Source: Sciurus carolinensis
Taxonomy: Eukaryota; Chordata; Mammalia; Rodentia; Sciuridae
Assembly (NCBI RefSeq): GCF_902686445.1
Contig: NC_062232.1
Location: 19,140,897 to 19,204,896 of the forward strand
Direction of reading: 5' to 3'
DNA: 64,000 nucleotides
The position numbers and the translations under genes are program-made. Under the pieces are notes generated by a model. It did not search any database. It saw nothing but the letters and a program-made list of their open reading frames with translations, and was not told the origin of the DNA. The first letter of the stretch is position 1. Each line of letters starts with the position of its first letter. This document shows positions 42,869 to 55,106 of this stretch, in pieces.

Positions 42869-43317
42869 CAGCATGCAAGTGATGCTGCTCCTCCTCGCAA
42901 TGGCGAGTCTGAGCCTTCCTCCAATAACAAAAACTCAGACGGAAAGGCAAACCCGGAACCTATGGGCCATTGTTAGCCTGGCCATATTTTTCACTTCTAA
43001 CTAACACATTTTTTATCCTTCCTTTTCTTGTTTTTCACCAATTCCCCTATAAGCTTGTCAATTCTACTGATGATTTTTCAGGTCGTGCTGTTTTTGGTGA
43101 CAAGGATATCTCTAGTCTTTCTTTGCTTTAACAGGAGGAATTTTTGCACTTTGCCGTTGGAATCATACTACAAATCAGACCCGGAGTAGAGCAACTCGTT
43201 CTGCTGACCCTAGCTGTGATATTGCTTTTCCTCCCACGTCAGCTTGTGTATTTCCTCCCTTTTATGTTTCTACCAACTAACATTTCTAATAACACCTCTT
43301 AACTGTTCACTAACCGT
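42869..43317 (+). pseudogene. env: env remnant, leader and surface part, mostly deleted
   Basis: A 43-codon frame from ATG 42873 to TAA 43004 starts with a hydrophobic leader-like run (LLLLAMASLSL). The rest, to about 43317, is T-rich and broken. A full surface subunit would need over 1 kb, so most of it is gone. Confidence 0.5.
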
Positions 43318-43515
43318 GTGCTATCTCTCACAATGCTGGAATGGTTCTTTTGCCACCCGTGCAATTTGCACATTTCTATCTTCCTACCAGTCCTAGTTTC
43401 TGTTGCAGATGTAGAATTGCCAGTGCTATTATCAAGAAACAGAAGAGGCTTTGACATTGCAACAGCCGTGATCATTGTCATCACAGTCCTTGCAGTAGCA
43501 TTGACACAACTATAA
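43318..43515 (+). pseudogene. env: env remnant, SU/TM junction and fusion peptide
   Basis: A 65-codon frame ends with a furin-type RNRR (43435-43446) followed by a hydrophobic, alanine/valine/isoleucine-rich run like a fusion peptide, then TAA. In retroviral Env this is the cleavage site between the surface and transmembrane subunits. The next TM sequence lies in other frames. Confidence 0.7.
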
Positions 43516-44072
43516 CAACGATCATTTGGTCGAAGATACAGCTGCAGCCTTACAGACCATAGAGACTCTATCAGAGAGTGGACTCACTATAAGAACAAGT
43601 GGATACCTTGCAAGAACTTTTGGGACTGGGATGCGCTTATTCTCTGAGAGCTGTTTTGTGTTGCCCATATTGTAACACTACTGGGATGTATATTGTTTCT
43701 GTATTTAATATGGCTATATGGTTTTTCTTCTGTTTATAGATTTGTCAAACAGCGGGCAGGCTTAGGAGCTATGGTGGTACTCCTCTGCCTTGGCCTCCTT
43801 CTCTTCATTCATTTTGGCATGCATCTACGAGCTAGCCAATAGAGAGATCAAGTTATCTTTCATCAGGCCATGACCGCCCTAAAGGCCGACAGCCCCCCAT
43901 TAGTATGGCTCTTGATGCTGGACCGGTAGTCAAAGACGGGTAATGAAGGAGGTGGCTGTGTACCAACCTAAGACAGGAGCTGCAGCATGCTCTGCAGGCT
44001 CTGATGACGGGTAAGGACATATGCTGACCACTCAGCCTAAGACAGACACGGTCCCGAGCCTTAGTTTAATAG
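43516..44072 (+). pseudogene. env: env remnant, TM ectodomain, membrane span and 3' region
   Basis: A heptad-like alanine/leucine-rich segment (about 43530-43575) is followed by broken TM sequence. A long hydrophobic span at about 43770-43830 resembles the membrane anchor. The word GACGGGTAA occurs at about 43936 and again at about 44007 in the untranslated 3' part. No complete Env can be read. Confidence 0.55.
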
Positions 44073-44086
44073 TAAAGAAGGGGGAT
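44073..44086 (+). other. Polypurine tract
   Basis: TAAAGAAGGGGGAT-type purine run just before the 3' LTR, the usual primer for plus-strand DNA synthesis. Confidence 0.75.
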
Positions 44087-44087
44087 C

Positions 44088-44538
44088 TGTCGGGGTTTCC
44101 AGGACCCCCAGCCTTGGGCATGGTCAAGATGGCGCCTGACACTGAGCCAAAAGCGGCCAGCTATACAGTAAACAACCAGCGAATTCCAATGATTGGCTAG
44201 TTAACGATGTGACTAGAGCATGCCCCCCTCGTGTACCTATCCTATGCTTGCAGCTGTCCGCGTTTACCTCGTGTACTCTCCCCTGATTGGTTGAAGTGTA
44301 TATAAGCCTGGTGGGTGGGAGAGTGGAGAGGTAGAAGCGGAAGAAGCGGCGGAGGCGGAGGCTGAAGCTGAGCTGGAAGCTGAGAGTGCGCGGAAGCTGG
44401 GAGAAGCTGAGAGAAGAGAAGCTGGGAGTGCGCGGAAGCTAGGAGTAAGGGAAGTGTAGGAGAGGGACTGTACATAATAAACTTCCAAAGCTTCAGACGT
44501 TTGTCATGTCTCTCTCTGCGGGCAGAGGGAGCACAATA
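44088..44538 (+). repeat. Provirus 3' LTR (451 bp)
   Basis: Same length as the 5' LTR, without indels. Over the first 416 bases there is one difference (37568 versus 44141). In the last 35 there are six. It ends CAATA before the target duplication. TATATAAG lies at 44299 and AATAAA at 44476. It could act as a promoter for downstream DNA, but nothing downstream looks like a gene. Confidence 0.93.
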
Positions 44539-44544
44539 ATGTTC
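44539..44544. repeat. Provirus target-site duplication, right (ATGTTC)
   Basis: Identical to 37509-37514. This shows that both LTRs come from one insertion. Confidence 0.85.
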
Positions 44545-44984
44545 TTGTGTCACACCTATTGTTTCACAGATCCCATGTTGGTTTCTTAGCTGACTCTCTT
44601 TTTTGTTAGAACACATTTTCCCTGTAACTCCCTAAGAAAGGATATGTGGGAAATAAATATCTGAAAGATCTCCTATTCTAACCACACACTTAATTTTTAA
44701 TTTGGCTGGTTTTGGAATTCTATTTTCAAAGTCATTTTTCCTCCCAATTGTGAAGGCTTTCTTCCATACTGTACTAGATTATCCTGTTAAGAAATGTTAT
44801 GCTACTCTGATCCTGATCATTTTAGAATCTTGTCTTTTCTCTGTTGTTCTGAATTCTCATATAATGAGCCTTAATATGTGTCTTTAAAACAAGTGTTGTG
44901 TTGAATTTTGGAGGCTTCTTTTATTCTAGAGACTTATATACCTCAATTATTGGATGATTTACTTTTAAATTTTTTTTCTTATTT
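44545..44984. other. Unassigned DNA flanking the provirus
   Basis: It continues the pre-integration sequence from 37508. No repeat or gene was recognised. Confidence 0.5.
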
Positions 44985-45062
44985 TTGTGGTACCAGGGAT
45001 CAAACCCAGGATTTCATGCATGTTTTGTAAGTACTCTATCACTGCACTACACACCCAGCTTC
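44985..45062 (-). repeat. ID SINE (antisense)
   Basis: 'tttttgtggtaccagggatc', 'aaacccaggatttcatgcat' and 'tatcactgcactacacaccc' are a diverged antisense ID element. Confidence 0.75.
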
Positions 45063-45074
45063 TAGATGATTACT

Positions 45075-45661
45075 TATATCATTATATCATCATTTTTTCT
45101 ATTTTTTAATTTTTTATAAATATTAAAAAAATTTCATACATGTATATAGGGTAATAATGTCTGTCTCATTCTACCATCCTTCCCATTCCCTCTGCCCCAC
45201 CCCTTTCCTCACTCCCCTCTGCACAATCCAAAGTTCTTTCATTCATTCTTCCCCACCCACCCCCCACTATGGATCAGTATTCGCTTATCAGAGAAAACAT
45301 TCAGCCTTTGGTTTTTTGGGATTGGCTTATTTCACTTAGTATGATATTCTCTAGTTCCATCCATTTACCTGCAAATGCCATAATTTCGTTCTTCTTTAAG
45401 GCTGAGTAATATTCCACTGTGTATATGTACCACATTTTCTTTATCTATTCATCTGTGGAAGGGCATCTAGGTTGGTTCCATAGTTGAGCTATTATGAATT
45501 GAGCTGCTATAAACATTATAGTATGCTGATTTTAAGTCCTTTGGGTATAGGCCAAGGAGTGGGATAGCTGGGTCAAATGGTGGGTCCATTCCAAGTTTTC
45601 TAAGGAATCTCCACACTGCTTTCCAGAGTGGCTGCACCAATCTACAGTCCCACCAACAATG
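45075..45661 (-). mobile_element. 5'-truncated L1, 3' end only (antisense)
   Basis: Reverse complement of the L1 3' UTR and the last part of ORF2: T-rich start, a C-rich tract, 'ccaaatgcctgcaa'-type words, and the tryptophan-rich '[20 protein letters not shown]' motif read on the minus strand (within 45467-45730). It breaks off at about 45661. It is more diverged than the two long copies. Confidence 0.85.
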
Positions 45662-46774
45662 TATCATCATCATTTTTTTAATATAGATTATTCTTCTCCT
45701 TCTAATTTTGTTCTCTTTCTCTGGAATCACAATTCATTGGATATTGAATCTTATGGATTGATCCCCTTAGGTTCTTGGTCTTCAGCTACATATTTTATAT
45801 TACTTTGTAAGTTTTACTTCCAGAGGGATTTCCCTCAATTTACATTAAAAAAATTTACTATTAACATTTTGGACAAAAATATTAATTTCCAACAGCTTTT
45901 TTCTTGTTGACCATTTTTTCTTAATGCCATTTTCTTCTTTTATGGTTCTAATATCTTATCTCTCTGAGTATATTAATTACATCTTTTGAGGCTTCTGCTC
46001 TGTATTGTTCCAGATTCTGTTTTTCCCTTTGGCTGGCTGACTTTCCCCTCCTCTCCCTGTGCCTCTCTTGGTCTTGGGATCAGGGGTTGGCATTTTATTA
46101 AGATTTTTTTGTTATACATAGTAGTTGGGTTCATCCTGACTAACTTATACATGCATGTAAATCTATTTCAGTTCATGATCCCTGCCCCATTTTCCATTAA
46201 TATGTGGAGGATCTCCTATAAAGCTTCCTAAACTTGACTGACTCTGGGCCTTGATTTGTTTCTTCTAAACCAAGGCCCAACTTATGGTGTGGCATAAACA
46301 AATGCCCTCTGAGCATGAGTAGCTTTGGTGCTCCAGTAGTACTCTTTCTTTTCTGGTTAGTCTTTCATCCAAAATTTAGTTATTTGAGTCTAAGTATTTT
46401 ATGCTTTTAAGATGATTAAAACAATTTAATCAAGGTCTTTTTTCTTATTTTCAAAAGATGTTTTTATCTGAGTAAATATGTACACCATTATTATAAACTG
46501 AAGGTCCTACTTTGATATTTACATTCTCAAGTATAGAGTATTGGTGATTATACTGAGGGAATATATATTTAATTTCTAAGACATTATTATACATAATCCT
46601 TTAATCCTGAGTGGATTTGATAATCCAAGTTCTTTGTAGTTATCTTTTCAACATGTTCAAATAAACTCTTGTCTATTAGATACCAGGCATGTTAACTTTC
46701 ATTGATTAGTACCAACACTCTCCCTGCCTGCTTCAGAATTTCACAATTTTTAACTTAATGCAAGTTAATTTATA
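45662..46774. other. Unassigned AT-rich DNA
   Basis: No gene or repeat was assigned. Hydrophobic 81-83 codon frames here reflect T-rich composition. Confidence 0.4.
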
Positions 46775-47345
46775 TAATGGTTAACTTCATGTGTGAACTT
46801 GACTGGGTTAAGGGATGCCTAGATAGCTGGGTGCATATGTGATGGTGTTGCCAGAATAGATTAGCATTTGAATCAATAGACTGAGTAAAGAAGACCTTCA
46901 TCAGTGTGGTTGGGCATCATCCAAACTGATGAGGGCCCAGATAGAAGAAAAAAGCAGAGGAAGGGCAGATTCTCTCTTTCTCTCTTTGAAATGGGGCACT
47001 TATCTTTTCCTGCCTTTGGACATTAGAGCTCCTGGTTCTCAGGGATTTACACACTGGCACTTAAACCACTATTCCCCTATGTCTTCAGGTTTTAGAATTG
47101 GATTGAATCATGCCAGTGGATTTCCTGGTTCTTCAGCTTGCAGATGGCATACTGGTTGACTTTTTGGCCTCCATATCCACATAAGCCAATTCCCCAAAGT
47201 CTCTGCTTTAAGAAAAAGAATATATATATATTTATATATATAAATACATATACATACACATATATATGCATATATACATATATACACACATATATACATA
47301 TATTTTCTGTCTCTTTATGTCAGAAGCCAGGTAAATTTCAACAGG
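46775..47345 (+). repeat. Old LTR-type mammalian repeat with microsatellite
   Basis: Motifs of a common mammalian repeat in order: 'ggttaacttcatgtgtgaac', 'ttgactgggttaagggatgc', 'attagcatttgaatcaatag', 'gggcatcatccaaactgatg', 'ggacattagagctcctggtt' and 'cttcagcttgcagatggcat'. A TATATA/CACATA microsatellite (47220-47302) has expanded near its 3' end. I cannot name the family with certainty. Confidence 0.5.
47220..47302. repeat. (TATA/CACATA)n microsatellite
   Basis: About 83 bp of alternating TA and CA-TA units. Overlapping frames on both strands through it are artefacts of the repeat. Confidence 0.9.
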
Positions 47346-49214
47346 ACTGGAACTGAGAAAGGGGTGGCCCTGGAATCCTTGGTGATAACTTTCTAGGTGT
47401 TCTAGCAGTAAGGACAGTTACTGGGAAAGGTAGTTGTGGAGAACAAGATTAGATGATAGGTTTGGGGATGGGGACATGAAGTGCACTTGTGAACATTAAC
47501 TAATATTCATGTAGTACTTACTAGTTGTCATGCCACTGCTAGAGATGTTACATAAGTTATTTCTTTTAATGAGTGCTAGAGGTAAAGGATACTGAAGGAA
47601 TCAATCTTGTGCTATTTACTAATTTTACCTTACTGGTGATAGCTCAGCTACATTAATGCTTGGTCCTAAAACTATTTCGAACAGCTAAGGGTCGAGGAGA
47701 AGTCAAATGTAAAATTGCCAATATGACTTTTGGTGATAACAGTCACATCTCAATTCATAAATGGAGCAAAGAAGAGCTCAAGAAATGACTTCTATTAAAG
47801 ACCCCTTTGGAACTGATAATAAGTAGCAGAATATGTTCATTTGAATTTCTGATTTTTTGGTCATCACAGAAACTTTGTGAAGCCCTGAGAAATTATTAAA
47901 GGGCCAAAAGTGAGTAGTGGGAAGGCCTGGATCATCCTCAGATTGGATAATTATCATCCAAATTATTGTCAATTTATAGGATTCATTTTCATGGTGACAA
48001 AAGAAGGAGCTGTGGTCTATAGACCTTTTTCCTCTTGGAATCTCTTAGAGTAGTAAACATCACATCTGCAAATGTAGTTTTGTGTATTCATTGATCTGGC
48101 ATCAGACAGGAGTTGCACTACAGTGTCTGAATAAAAGAAATGACAAATGCACAATTAAATGTTAGTTAGTTTAACTTGTCTCATAGCAATTGCTTTAGCC
48201 CTCAAAGGCTAAAGCTTTCAGCTGTTACAGGACTGATTAGAGGCAAAGAGCTGGCTCTCAGGAGAATACTTGCTGAAAAGAACAGGATTGTGTGGCTTTG
48301 CCTCTTTAAAAATTCTACTGCTAAACCCTAGGCTGCCCTGCCTCCTTGCTATTTTTGTCCATTGGTAATTTTCCCTTGAAATGTTATCATCTAATTCTCC
48401 CCCAGGCCTTACTCAACCATGTGTTGAACTGCTAAATGCTGCTTCAGCTAATGCCACCATTCAACATAGAGAAATGTCTATGCAGTTTCTAGAAGCTGGA
48501 GGTTGGAGGAAGAAGGAAACCAAACCAACTCCTTCTAACCTATGAGGCAAATAGCCATTATGTGAAGACTAAAATGAGTTTTGCTTACGATAGTTTTAGG
48601 TAAAGCCAGAAACCACATAGTAAACTTTCAGGAACTTTTTGATGGCATATATTTTGTTTTGACCAACCTGGTTTCCCTTCAACTGACTATAATAGAATTC
48701 CACAGATTTCTCCTTGGATGTTTTGCCTTACCAAGCAGAATTCTTGAAGGTTTATACATATTCAATTTAATAGCACAACGTCTTATGAAGGAAGTATTAT
48801 TCCATTTCATGGTAAGAACCTGTGGATCAGGGATATTTTAAATTGGTATCACTGAGCTCCTAACCATATTCAGTCTGGCTTCAATATGCATTTTCAACTT
48901 TATCTTGCAGCTCTCACCATTTGAAAGAATTTGTCACCCAGAAATATTGAAGACTGAAAACAATATTGAAATAATCTACTCTTTAGGGGGTTTCCTTTGA
49001 TGGACCCACTTCAGAAGTTTGTAATTGGGGAATTGGCACATGAGCATATTCTTATTTTAGGGTTTCCCTGCTTCCATTGAGAGGAAAAAGAACCAGTTCT
49101 ATGGATAATTTGGTGGTTCAAGGGAAGAAATGAATACATGACAAAAATAGTTGTAACATGATTAAGGGAATTTTTAATTATTTGACTCTTGCTTGGAGAT
49201 ATATCTCACTATTT
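47346..49214. other. Unassigned DNA
   Basis: No gene or repeat was assigned. The 86-codon frame at 48581-48841 has no domain. Confidence 0.4.
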
Positions 49215-49395
49215 GGACAAATGATTATTAAATATTATATGACAGGCCTACTTCTAGCATTCAAGATTCAGTGGTGAACAAAACAGAGAACAACCCCACA
49301 TACCCTCATGGTAGTTACACTGTAATAGGAATAATAGAGAAGCATTAAAAAACATAAAAATATACAGTATATTAGATGGTGATAAATAAGGGTGC
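49215..49395 (+). repeat. L2-like LINE fragment
   Basis: L2 wording: 'aggcctacttctagcattca', 'cagtggtgaacaaaacagag' and 'cataccctcatggtagttac' with 'actgtaatagg'. Confidence 0.55.
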
Positions 49396-49597
49396 ACTAA
49401 CATTTAGCTTCTGCTTTAATACTTGCCCCAAATTGACTTTGGCTTTGACTTCTGACATCCGAATAGCCAAATGCTTATTTCAAAGTAATTTCTGGCACCC
49501 TTAAACTTGTGCAAGATGTCTAATCATGTGATCATATGCTATTATCAAATATAACAAACATGACAACAATAAAATAGAAACTCCTTATGTTGTGAAT

Positions 49598-50010
49598 TGT
49601 ATTAGTGTCCTGGGTTGCTATAACCAAACACCCTACACTGGGTGGCTAAAAAATCAGAAGTCAATTTTATCCCAGTTTTGGAGGCTAGAAGTCCAAAATT
49701 GAAGTTGTCGGCCAGGTTGGTTCTTTCCAGGAACTATTGGAAAGAATCTGCCCCCTGCCTCTTTCCTAGCTTCTGGTTGTCTCAGGTGTTCCTTGGTTTG
49801 TTGATGGAATCTCTTCTGTGTCTTTACATTATCTTACCTCTGTGTCTGTCCCTGTGTCCAAATTTTACCTTTTCATAAGGACACCAATTATATTGAATTA
49901 GGATTCATCCTAATAGCCTCATTTTAACTTGATCATCTGCACAAACACTATTTCCAAATAAGCTTACATTAATAGGTCCTGGGACTTAGGGCACAATTCA
50001 ATCTGTAGAA
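49598..50010 (-). repeat. MLT1-type MaLR LTR (antisense)
   Basis: Reverse complement of MLT1: it starts 'gtattagtgtcctgggttgc' and passes 'ggaggctagaagtccaaaat', 'ccttttcataaggacaccaa', 'ttaacttgatcatctgcaca' and 'ctatttccaaataagcttac'. Confidence 0.75.
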
Positions 50011-52419
50011 GATATATTAAATACTTAAATATATCAATATATGATCCATTTATATTTAAACATATACTTGATTTGCAAAAGAAAGATACTACCTTGCTAG
50101 TAATAATTACTAATGAATTAAAAATGACTAATTTTGTAAAAGCCAATTATTAAGATCTTTCAAATAGGTAAGTAGGGATATTAATAGACAATCTGAACAG
50201 TAAGAATATATTGTCTAAATGATTTCAGAAATAAAATACTTTTTGGACATTCTAAACAAATAAAATACAAAGTAAATAGTAGAGATTAAATTATATTATG
50301 ATAAATTTATTCAATTGGTAAGTTTACTAACATTCATAGCCAAATATAATAGTCTTTCAGAATGGTATGTATTATTCAGATCTTGTGGCTTCCTGATGGA
50401 CAAATATACTTTCATGGGATAGGTCTTTATTTGTTCCATATATTCCAAAAAAGTATATCTTTTTTTATACCATAAAATTCCTATGCTATTTCTAGTAGTT
50501 TGGATCATTGGTCTCAATTCTTCAGTTTCTTTGAAATACTCTCTTGGGAAGCACAAGAGATTTTTGTCTTGATTATGTGATTTGCTTTGGTGAACACGAT
50601 GTGAAGGGGCCCAGAATATGCTACCTACAAATATGCTACAATGGCATAGGATTATTTTGAGCAGAAGGCAATTAAGAAACAACAGATGGATGGGAAGTTC
50701 TCTTCCCTAAGAGAACCAAGACCATTCATTACCTAAGACCAGGGCAAAAGTTTAATCTGTGAATGTGGTATAAATTTCCTCCAATCACCTATACCAAGAG
50801 GAGAGTGACTCTTATCACTGAAGATAGAAAACCAGTACTGAGTCTGCATAAATAAACTTCACTAATTAACCTTTCTCTTCCACTGGTTTCCCCACATATT
50901 TTCTAGTCATTTTTCCACAATTTATTGTCCTTATGAGCCCAACCCTCCACCTTTTTATCACTTCTCCACAATTTATTGCTCTTTGTTAAAATACTATATA
51001 ATGTCCAAGTGCAGCCACTTTTTGAGTTTTTACTTCTTTTCTGTGAAACCCCTGTGTATTTAAAATAAAAATATCAACAAAATTTGTATGCCTTTTTTCT
51101 ATTTATCTGTCTGTTGTCAGTTTAATTTCCAGGCACTGGCCACTGAATATTATAGGGTAGAGAAATTTTGCTCCCCCCTCAAGTGTTAATGGATATGATG
51201 GAAACACAGATTTGAAATGTGCTTTTATAATTAACTTTACTCCCTTGCCTTCCTGCCTCTCACCATGAGAAGAATGTTTTGAATAACTCCTATCCATAAA
51301 GGTCAGGGACATGTGGATTATATCTGGACCTAATTTATAGCCTTTAATCAAGCACATCTCAACCCAGCCTCTAATAGTAAAAACAGGTTGCCTCATAGAT
51401 ACCTGAGCAAGAAATAATGCTTATTGTTGAATGTCATCAAGATTTGCCTAGGTATTTGTTATGTAGCATTATTGTGGCAATGGCTAACTGATGCATTATT
51501 ATTGCAGAGTGCTTAAGTCTTTGTGGTTGTATGTATCACTGCAGTAATTCAACAAGTTGAAGTTTTGCCAATTAGACCTTGCATGATTGAACATCTTGTC
51601 ATTATCACTTATGGTCATTAAGGAAACCATGAGAAAACTTTCTCTTTTGGGAAAAAGGAAATGATAACTTTACTTTTTGAAACAACACTATGGCATTTTT
51701 TACTCTGCCTTTTTATACTTTTTCAAATGGTATCTCTTTAATAGGGATTTTGCTTTTTCAGAGAGTGATCATCATCATCTGTACATGGAAAGCTACTTTT
51801 TCAAAAAATTGCTCAAATACACTTAGGAGTTGTTCACAGTGTGGTGGATCCACTGCTTTTTAGATTTCTGTATCTTTTCGCTCTTCAAGAGCTCATCTTG
51901 ATTACTTAAGGGTTGTGGTTCTCCACTTTTTCTTTGCAAGAAGCTGTTTCTGAGTAGGGCATAAAATAAAAGAAAAAATGTGTCTTATTTCCTGTGATTC
52001 TTTAGTATGGGTTTGAACAACAAATTCTAGCCTTGGGAAAAGAAGAAAAACTGTTTCATTAATCTATTTCAAATTCACAAGAAGTTGAAATATGAAATGT
52101 TCAGTCCAAGTGAGAAGAACTATATCTGTTCCTGGCAAGGCATTGATAAATGATTCAAATACATGGGGTTTTATTTTTCAACATCATTTTGTATAGGTGA
52201 TAATTTTCCATTGTATTATGTAGAAATGATGAATTACACTGTTGTAGTAACCCTTCTGTAATGGTGTTCTAAGAAGAAATTTAGACTTATTCAAGTGATG
52301 TTATACCTACTATATCAATTTTCAAAAAGCCAAATCTTTTATATATAACAGAATTTATATAGCATGCATAGACTTTAAAATAAAAATTAAGTACAAAGTT
52401 ATTTGATTAGTAGTTTGTA
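50011..52419. other. Unassigned AT-rich DNA
   Basis: No gene or repeat was assigned. The longest frame (123 codons, minus strand, 50311-50682) has no recognisable domain. Confidence 0.4.
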
Positions 52420-52850
52420 TAGCTTTGTGTCCCTCCAAAAGGTATGTTGAATTCCTACTATGCTCCCTTGGTACCTTTGAATATGACCTTATTTGGAAAT
52501 AGGGTAATTACAGATGTAATTGATTAAGATTAGGTCATATTGGAATAGGGTGGACACTTAATCCAATATGACCAGTGTCCTTGTGATATGAAGACACAGA
52601 GGAGGAATGCCATGGGATGACAGAGGTAGAGATGGACATTTTGGAGCTCCATGTCATGGAATGCCAGGGTTGCTGGTGACACCAGAAGCTAAAAGAAAGG
52701 TGCAGAACGGATTCTGCCCTAGAAACTTTGGGCAACATGGTCCTGCCAACATATTGATTTCAGAACTGAAATGTTCTGAAACATTTCATAAATGTTGTTT
52801 TGAGCCACCCAGTTTATGGTAATGTGCTATAGCAACCTTAGGATTCTCAT
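52420..52850 (+). repeat. MLT1-type MaLR LTR
   Basis: MLT1 motifs in order: 'gaatatgaccttatttggaa', 'atagggtaattacagatgta', 'ccaatatgaccagtgtcctt', 'gatatgaagacacagaggag', 'ccagaagctaaaagaaaggt' and 'gttttgagccacccagttta' with 'tgctatagcaacc'. Confidence 0.8.
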
Positions 52851-53794
52851 ACAATCAGTGTGTAGAATTATAATTTACAAGTACAAAGATAAAGACATGA
52901 AATAATGTATAAAATTATAAAATAAAAAACAAATGATATTCAGACAACACTTCAAAACAGTCTTTCTCATTACCTAAGTATCACATAGTTAAGGGAGGAA
53001 TCATAGGTAAGCAAAGCAAAAGAGAAAATGTACATGCAAGAGAAGGGGGAAAGGAGAAGGAACAAACTATACATTACCACATTTTCTAAATGCAGGGATA
53101 ATCAGTGTTAAATTTTATGGCATAGCTTGACACCCTATCTATGCAGAGTATATAGTTTTTTTTCATACAGGATTATACTATAAACATTGACTTTGTAACG
53201 AAGTCTTATTTTAAACATACCATTATTTTTAACTCAGAAAAATAACTTATGTATGCTTCTAATTCTGTATCATTAAGTTATATATTTTATAAAGTGCTTC
53301 CATAGCCATCATTTCATTTGATATTGAAGGAACATGAATTAAGACAGCCAGAGAAGAGTGGCATGCATGGAGTCTGTTTGTCCTAAGTTGAGAAATTAAA
53401 TTTAGGGAAGAAATAGTGGATCACCTGTTGGGTTAAACTAGAAGTAAAGGGAAGAATTGAACCTTTATTTACTATTACCTACTTTTTCCTTTGCCCAAAG
53501 CTTGATAATTATCTGATGGGGAGGCAAACATGAGAGAAACATGGGAGATTGTTAAGTATAAGAAATGTTAATGCTTAATCATTAGCTTAATTGTGGATGC
53601 TCTATATCTATATTATGCAGTTCTTTAAATTGTATTGACTTTCTCTCCCTCTGGAGATGGCCTGCATAGTTCCTTGAATGTATATTTGCTTTCCTAAATA
53701 AAGCTTTTTCTTGTCTCTGAAAAGTATTATATAGAGTTCAAAGTAGCAGCAAGCAAAATTCAACAGCACACTGCAACAAGTTACACGATATTTT
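52851..53794. other. Unassigned AT-rich DNA
   Basis: No gene or repeat was recognised. Confidence 0.4.
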
Positions 53795-54630
53795 TTGGTC
53801 TTTTTTTTATTGTAAACGAATGGGGTACAACTTGTTTCTCTGGTTGTACATGAAGTAGAGGCATAACATTTGTGTAATCATACATTTACACAGGGTAATG
53901 GTGTTTGATTCATTCTGTTATTTTTTCCTTCAGCCCCACCCCTCCCACCCCTCTTTTCCCTCTATACAGTCCTTCCTTCCTCTATTCTTGTCCCCTCTGC
54001 CCCCCCATTATGTGTCATCATCCGCTTATCAGCGAGATCATTCTTCCTTTGGTTTTTTGAGATTGGCTTATCTCACTTAACATGATATTCTACAATTTCA
54101 TCCATTTGCCTGCAAATGCCATAATTTTATCATTCTTTATGGCTGAGTAATATTCCATTGTATATATATACCACAGTTTCTACATCCATTCATCAATTGA
54201 AGGACATCTAGGTTGGTTCCACAATGTGGCTATTGTGAATTGAGTAGCTATGAACATTGATGTGGCTGCATCACTGTGGTATGCTGATTTTAAGACCTTT
54301 GGGTATAGGCCAAGGAGTGGAATAGCTGGGTCAAATGGTGGTTCCATTCCAAGCTTTCTGAGGAATCTCCATACTGCTTTCCAGAGTGGCTGCACTAATT
54401 TGCAACCCCACCAGCAATGTATGAGTGTACCTTTGTCCCCACATCCTCGCCAACACCTATTGTTGCTTGTGTTCTTGATAATCGCCATTCTAATTGGGGT
54501 GAGATGGAATCTTAGGGTAGTTTTGATTTGCATTTCTCTTATTACTAGAGATGTTGAACATTTTTTCATATATCTGTTGATTGCTTGTAGATCTTCTGTG
54601 AAGTGTCTGTTCATTTCCTTGGCCCATTTG
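53795..54630 (-). mobile_element. 5'-truncated L1, 3' end (antisense)
   Basis: It begins with the antisense A-tail and 'ttattgtaaacgaatggggt', a shortened 3' UTR, then the ORF2 C-terminus. That region is open for 144 codons on the minus strand at 54180-54614, with the knuckle and '[13 protein letters not shown]'. It is cut off at the codons before 'MNRHFTE'. It belongs to the same young family as the long copies. Confidence 0.9.
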
Positions 54631-54699
54631 TTTTTTTTTTTTTTTTTTTTTTTTTTTGGTACTGAAAATTCTATATTGAACTACTGATGGAATATTTTC
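54631..54699 (-). repeat. T27 run and short SINE-like remnant
   Basis: A run of about 27 T is followed by 'ggtactgaaaattctatatt gaac', which resembles the first bases of an antisense ID SINE. It separates two L1 insertions and may be a truncated SINE, or the tail of one. Confidence 0.45.
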
Positions 54700-55106
54700 T
54701 TTTTTTTATTGTAAACAAATGGGATACATGTTGTTTCTCTGTCTGTGCATGGCGTAAAGGCATACCATTTGTGTAATCATAAATTTACATAGGGTAATGT
54801 TGTTTGATTCATTCTGCCATTTTTTCCCTTCCCCCCCTCCCCTCCCATCCTTCCCCTCCATCTATACAGTTCTTCCTTCCTCCATTCCTGCCCCCCTCCC
54901 TAAACCCAACTCAAACCCCAACACTAACCCTTCCCACCCCCCATTATGTGTCATCATCCACTTATTAGCGATATCATTCTTCCTTTGGTTTTTTGAGATT
55001 GGCTTATCTCACTTAGCATGATATTCTCCAGTTTCATCCATTTGCCTGCAAATGCCATAATTTTATCATTCTTTATGGCTGAGTAATATTCCATTGTATA
55101 TATATA

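Larger units (their letters stand above)
37515..44538 (+). mobile_element. Class II (betaretrovirus/IAP-like) endogenous provirus
   Basis: A 7,024-bp provirus: LTR - primer site - leader - gag remnant - pro (with dUTPase) - pol - env remnant - polypurine tract - LTR, flanked by ATGTTC. Class II membership rests on separate -1 shifts before pro and before pol, a dUTPase domain at the start of pro, a G-patch after the protease, and the pol motifs. The tRNA-Phe-type primer site suggests an IAP-like lineage. gag and env are ruined while pol is fully open and the LTRs are nearly equal, so this copy probably moved with proteins supplied by another provirus. Confidence 0.95.

Noticed and set aside
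47092..47356. Three overlapping frames rich in Tyr, Ile and Val
   Set aside because: They read through the TATATA/CACATA microsatellite.
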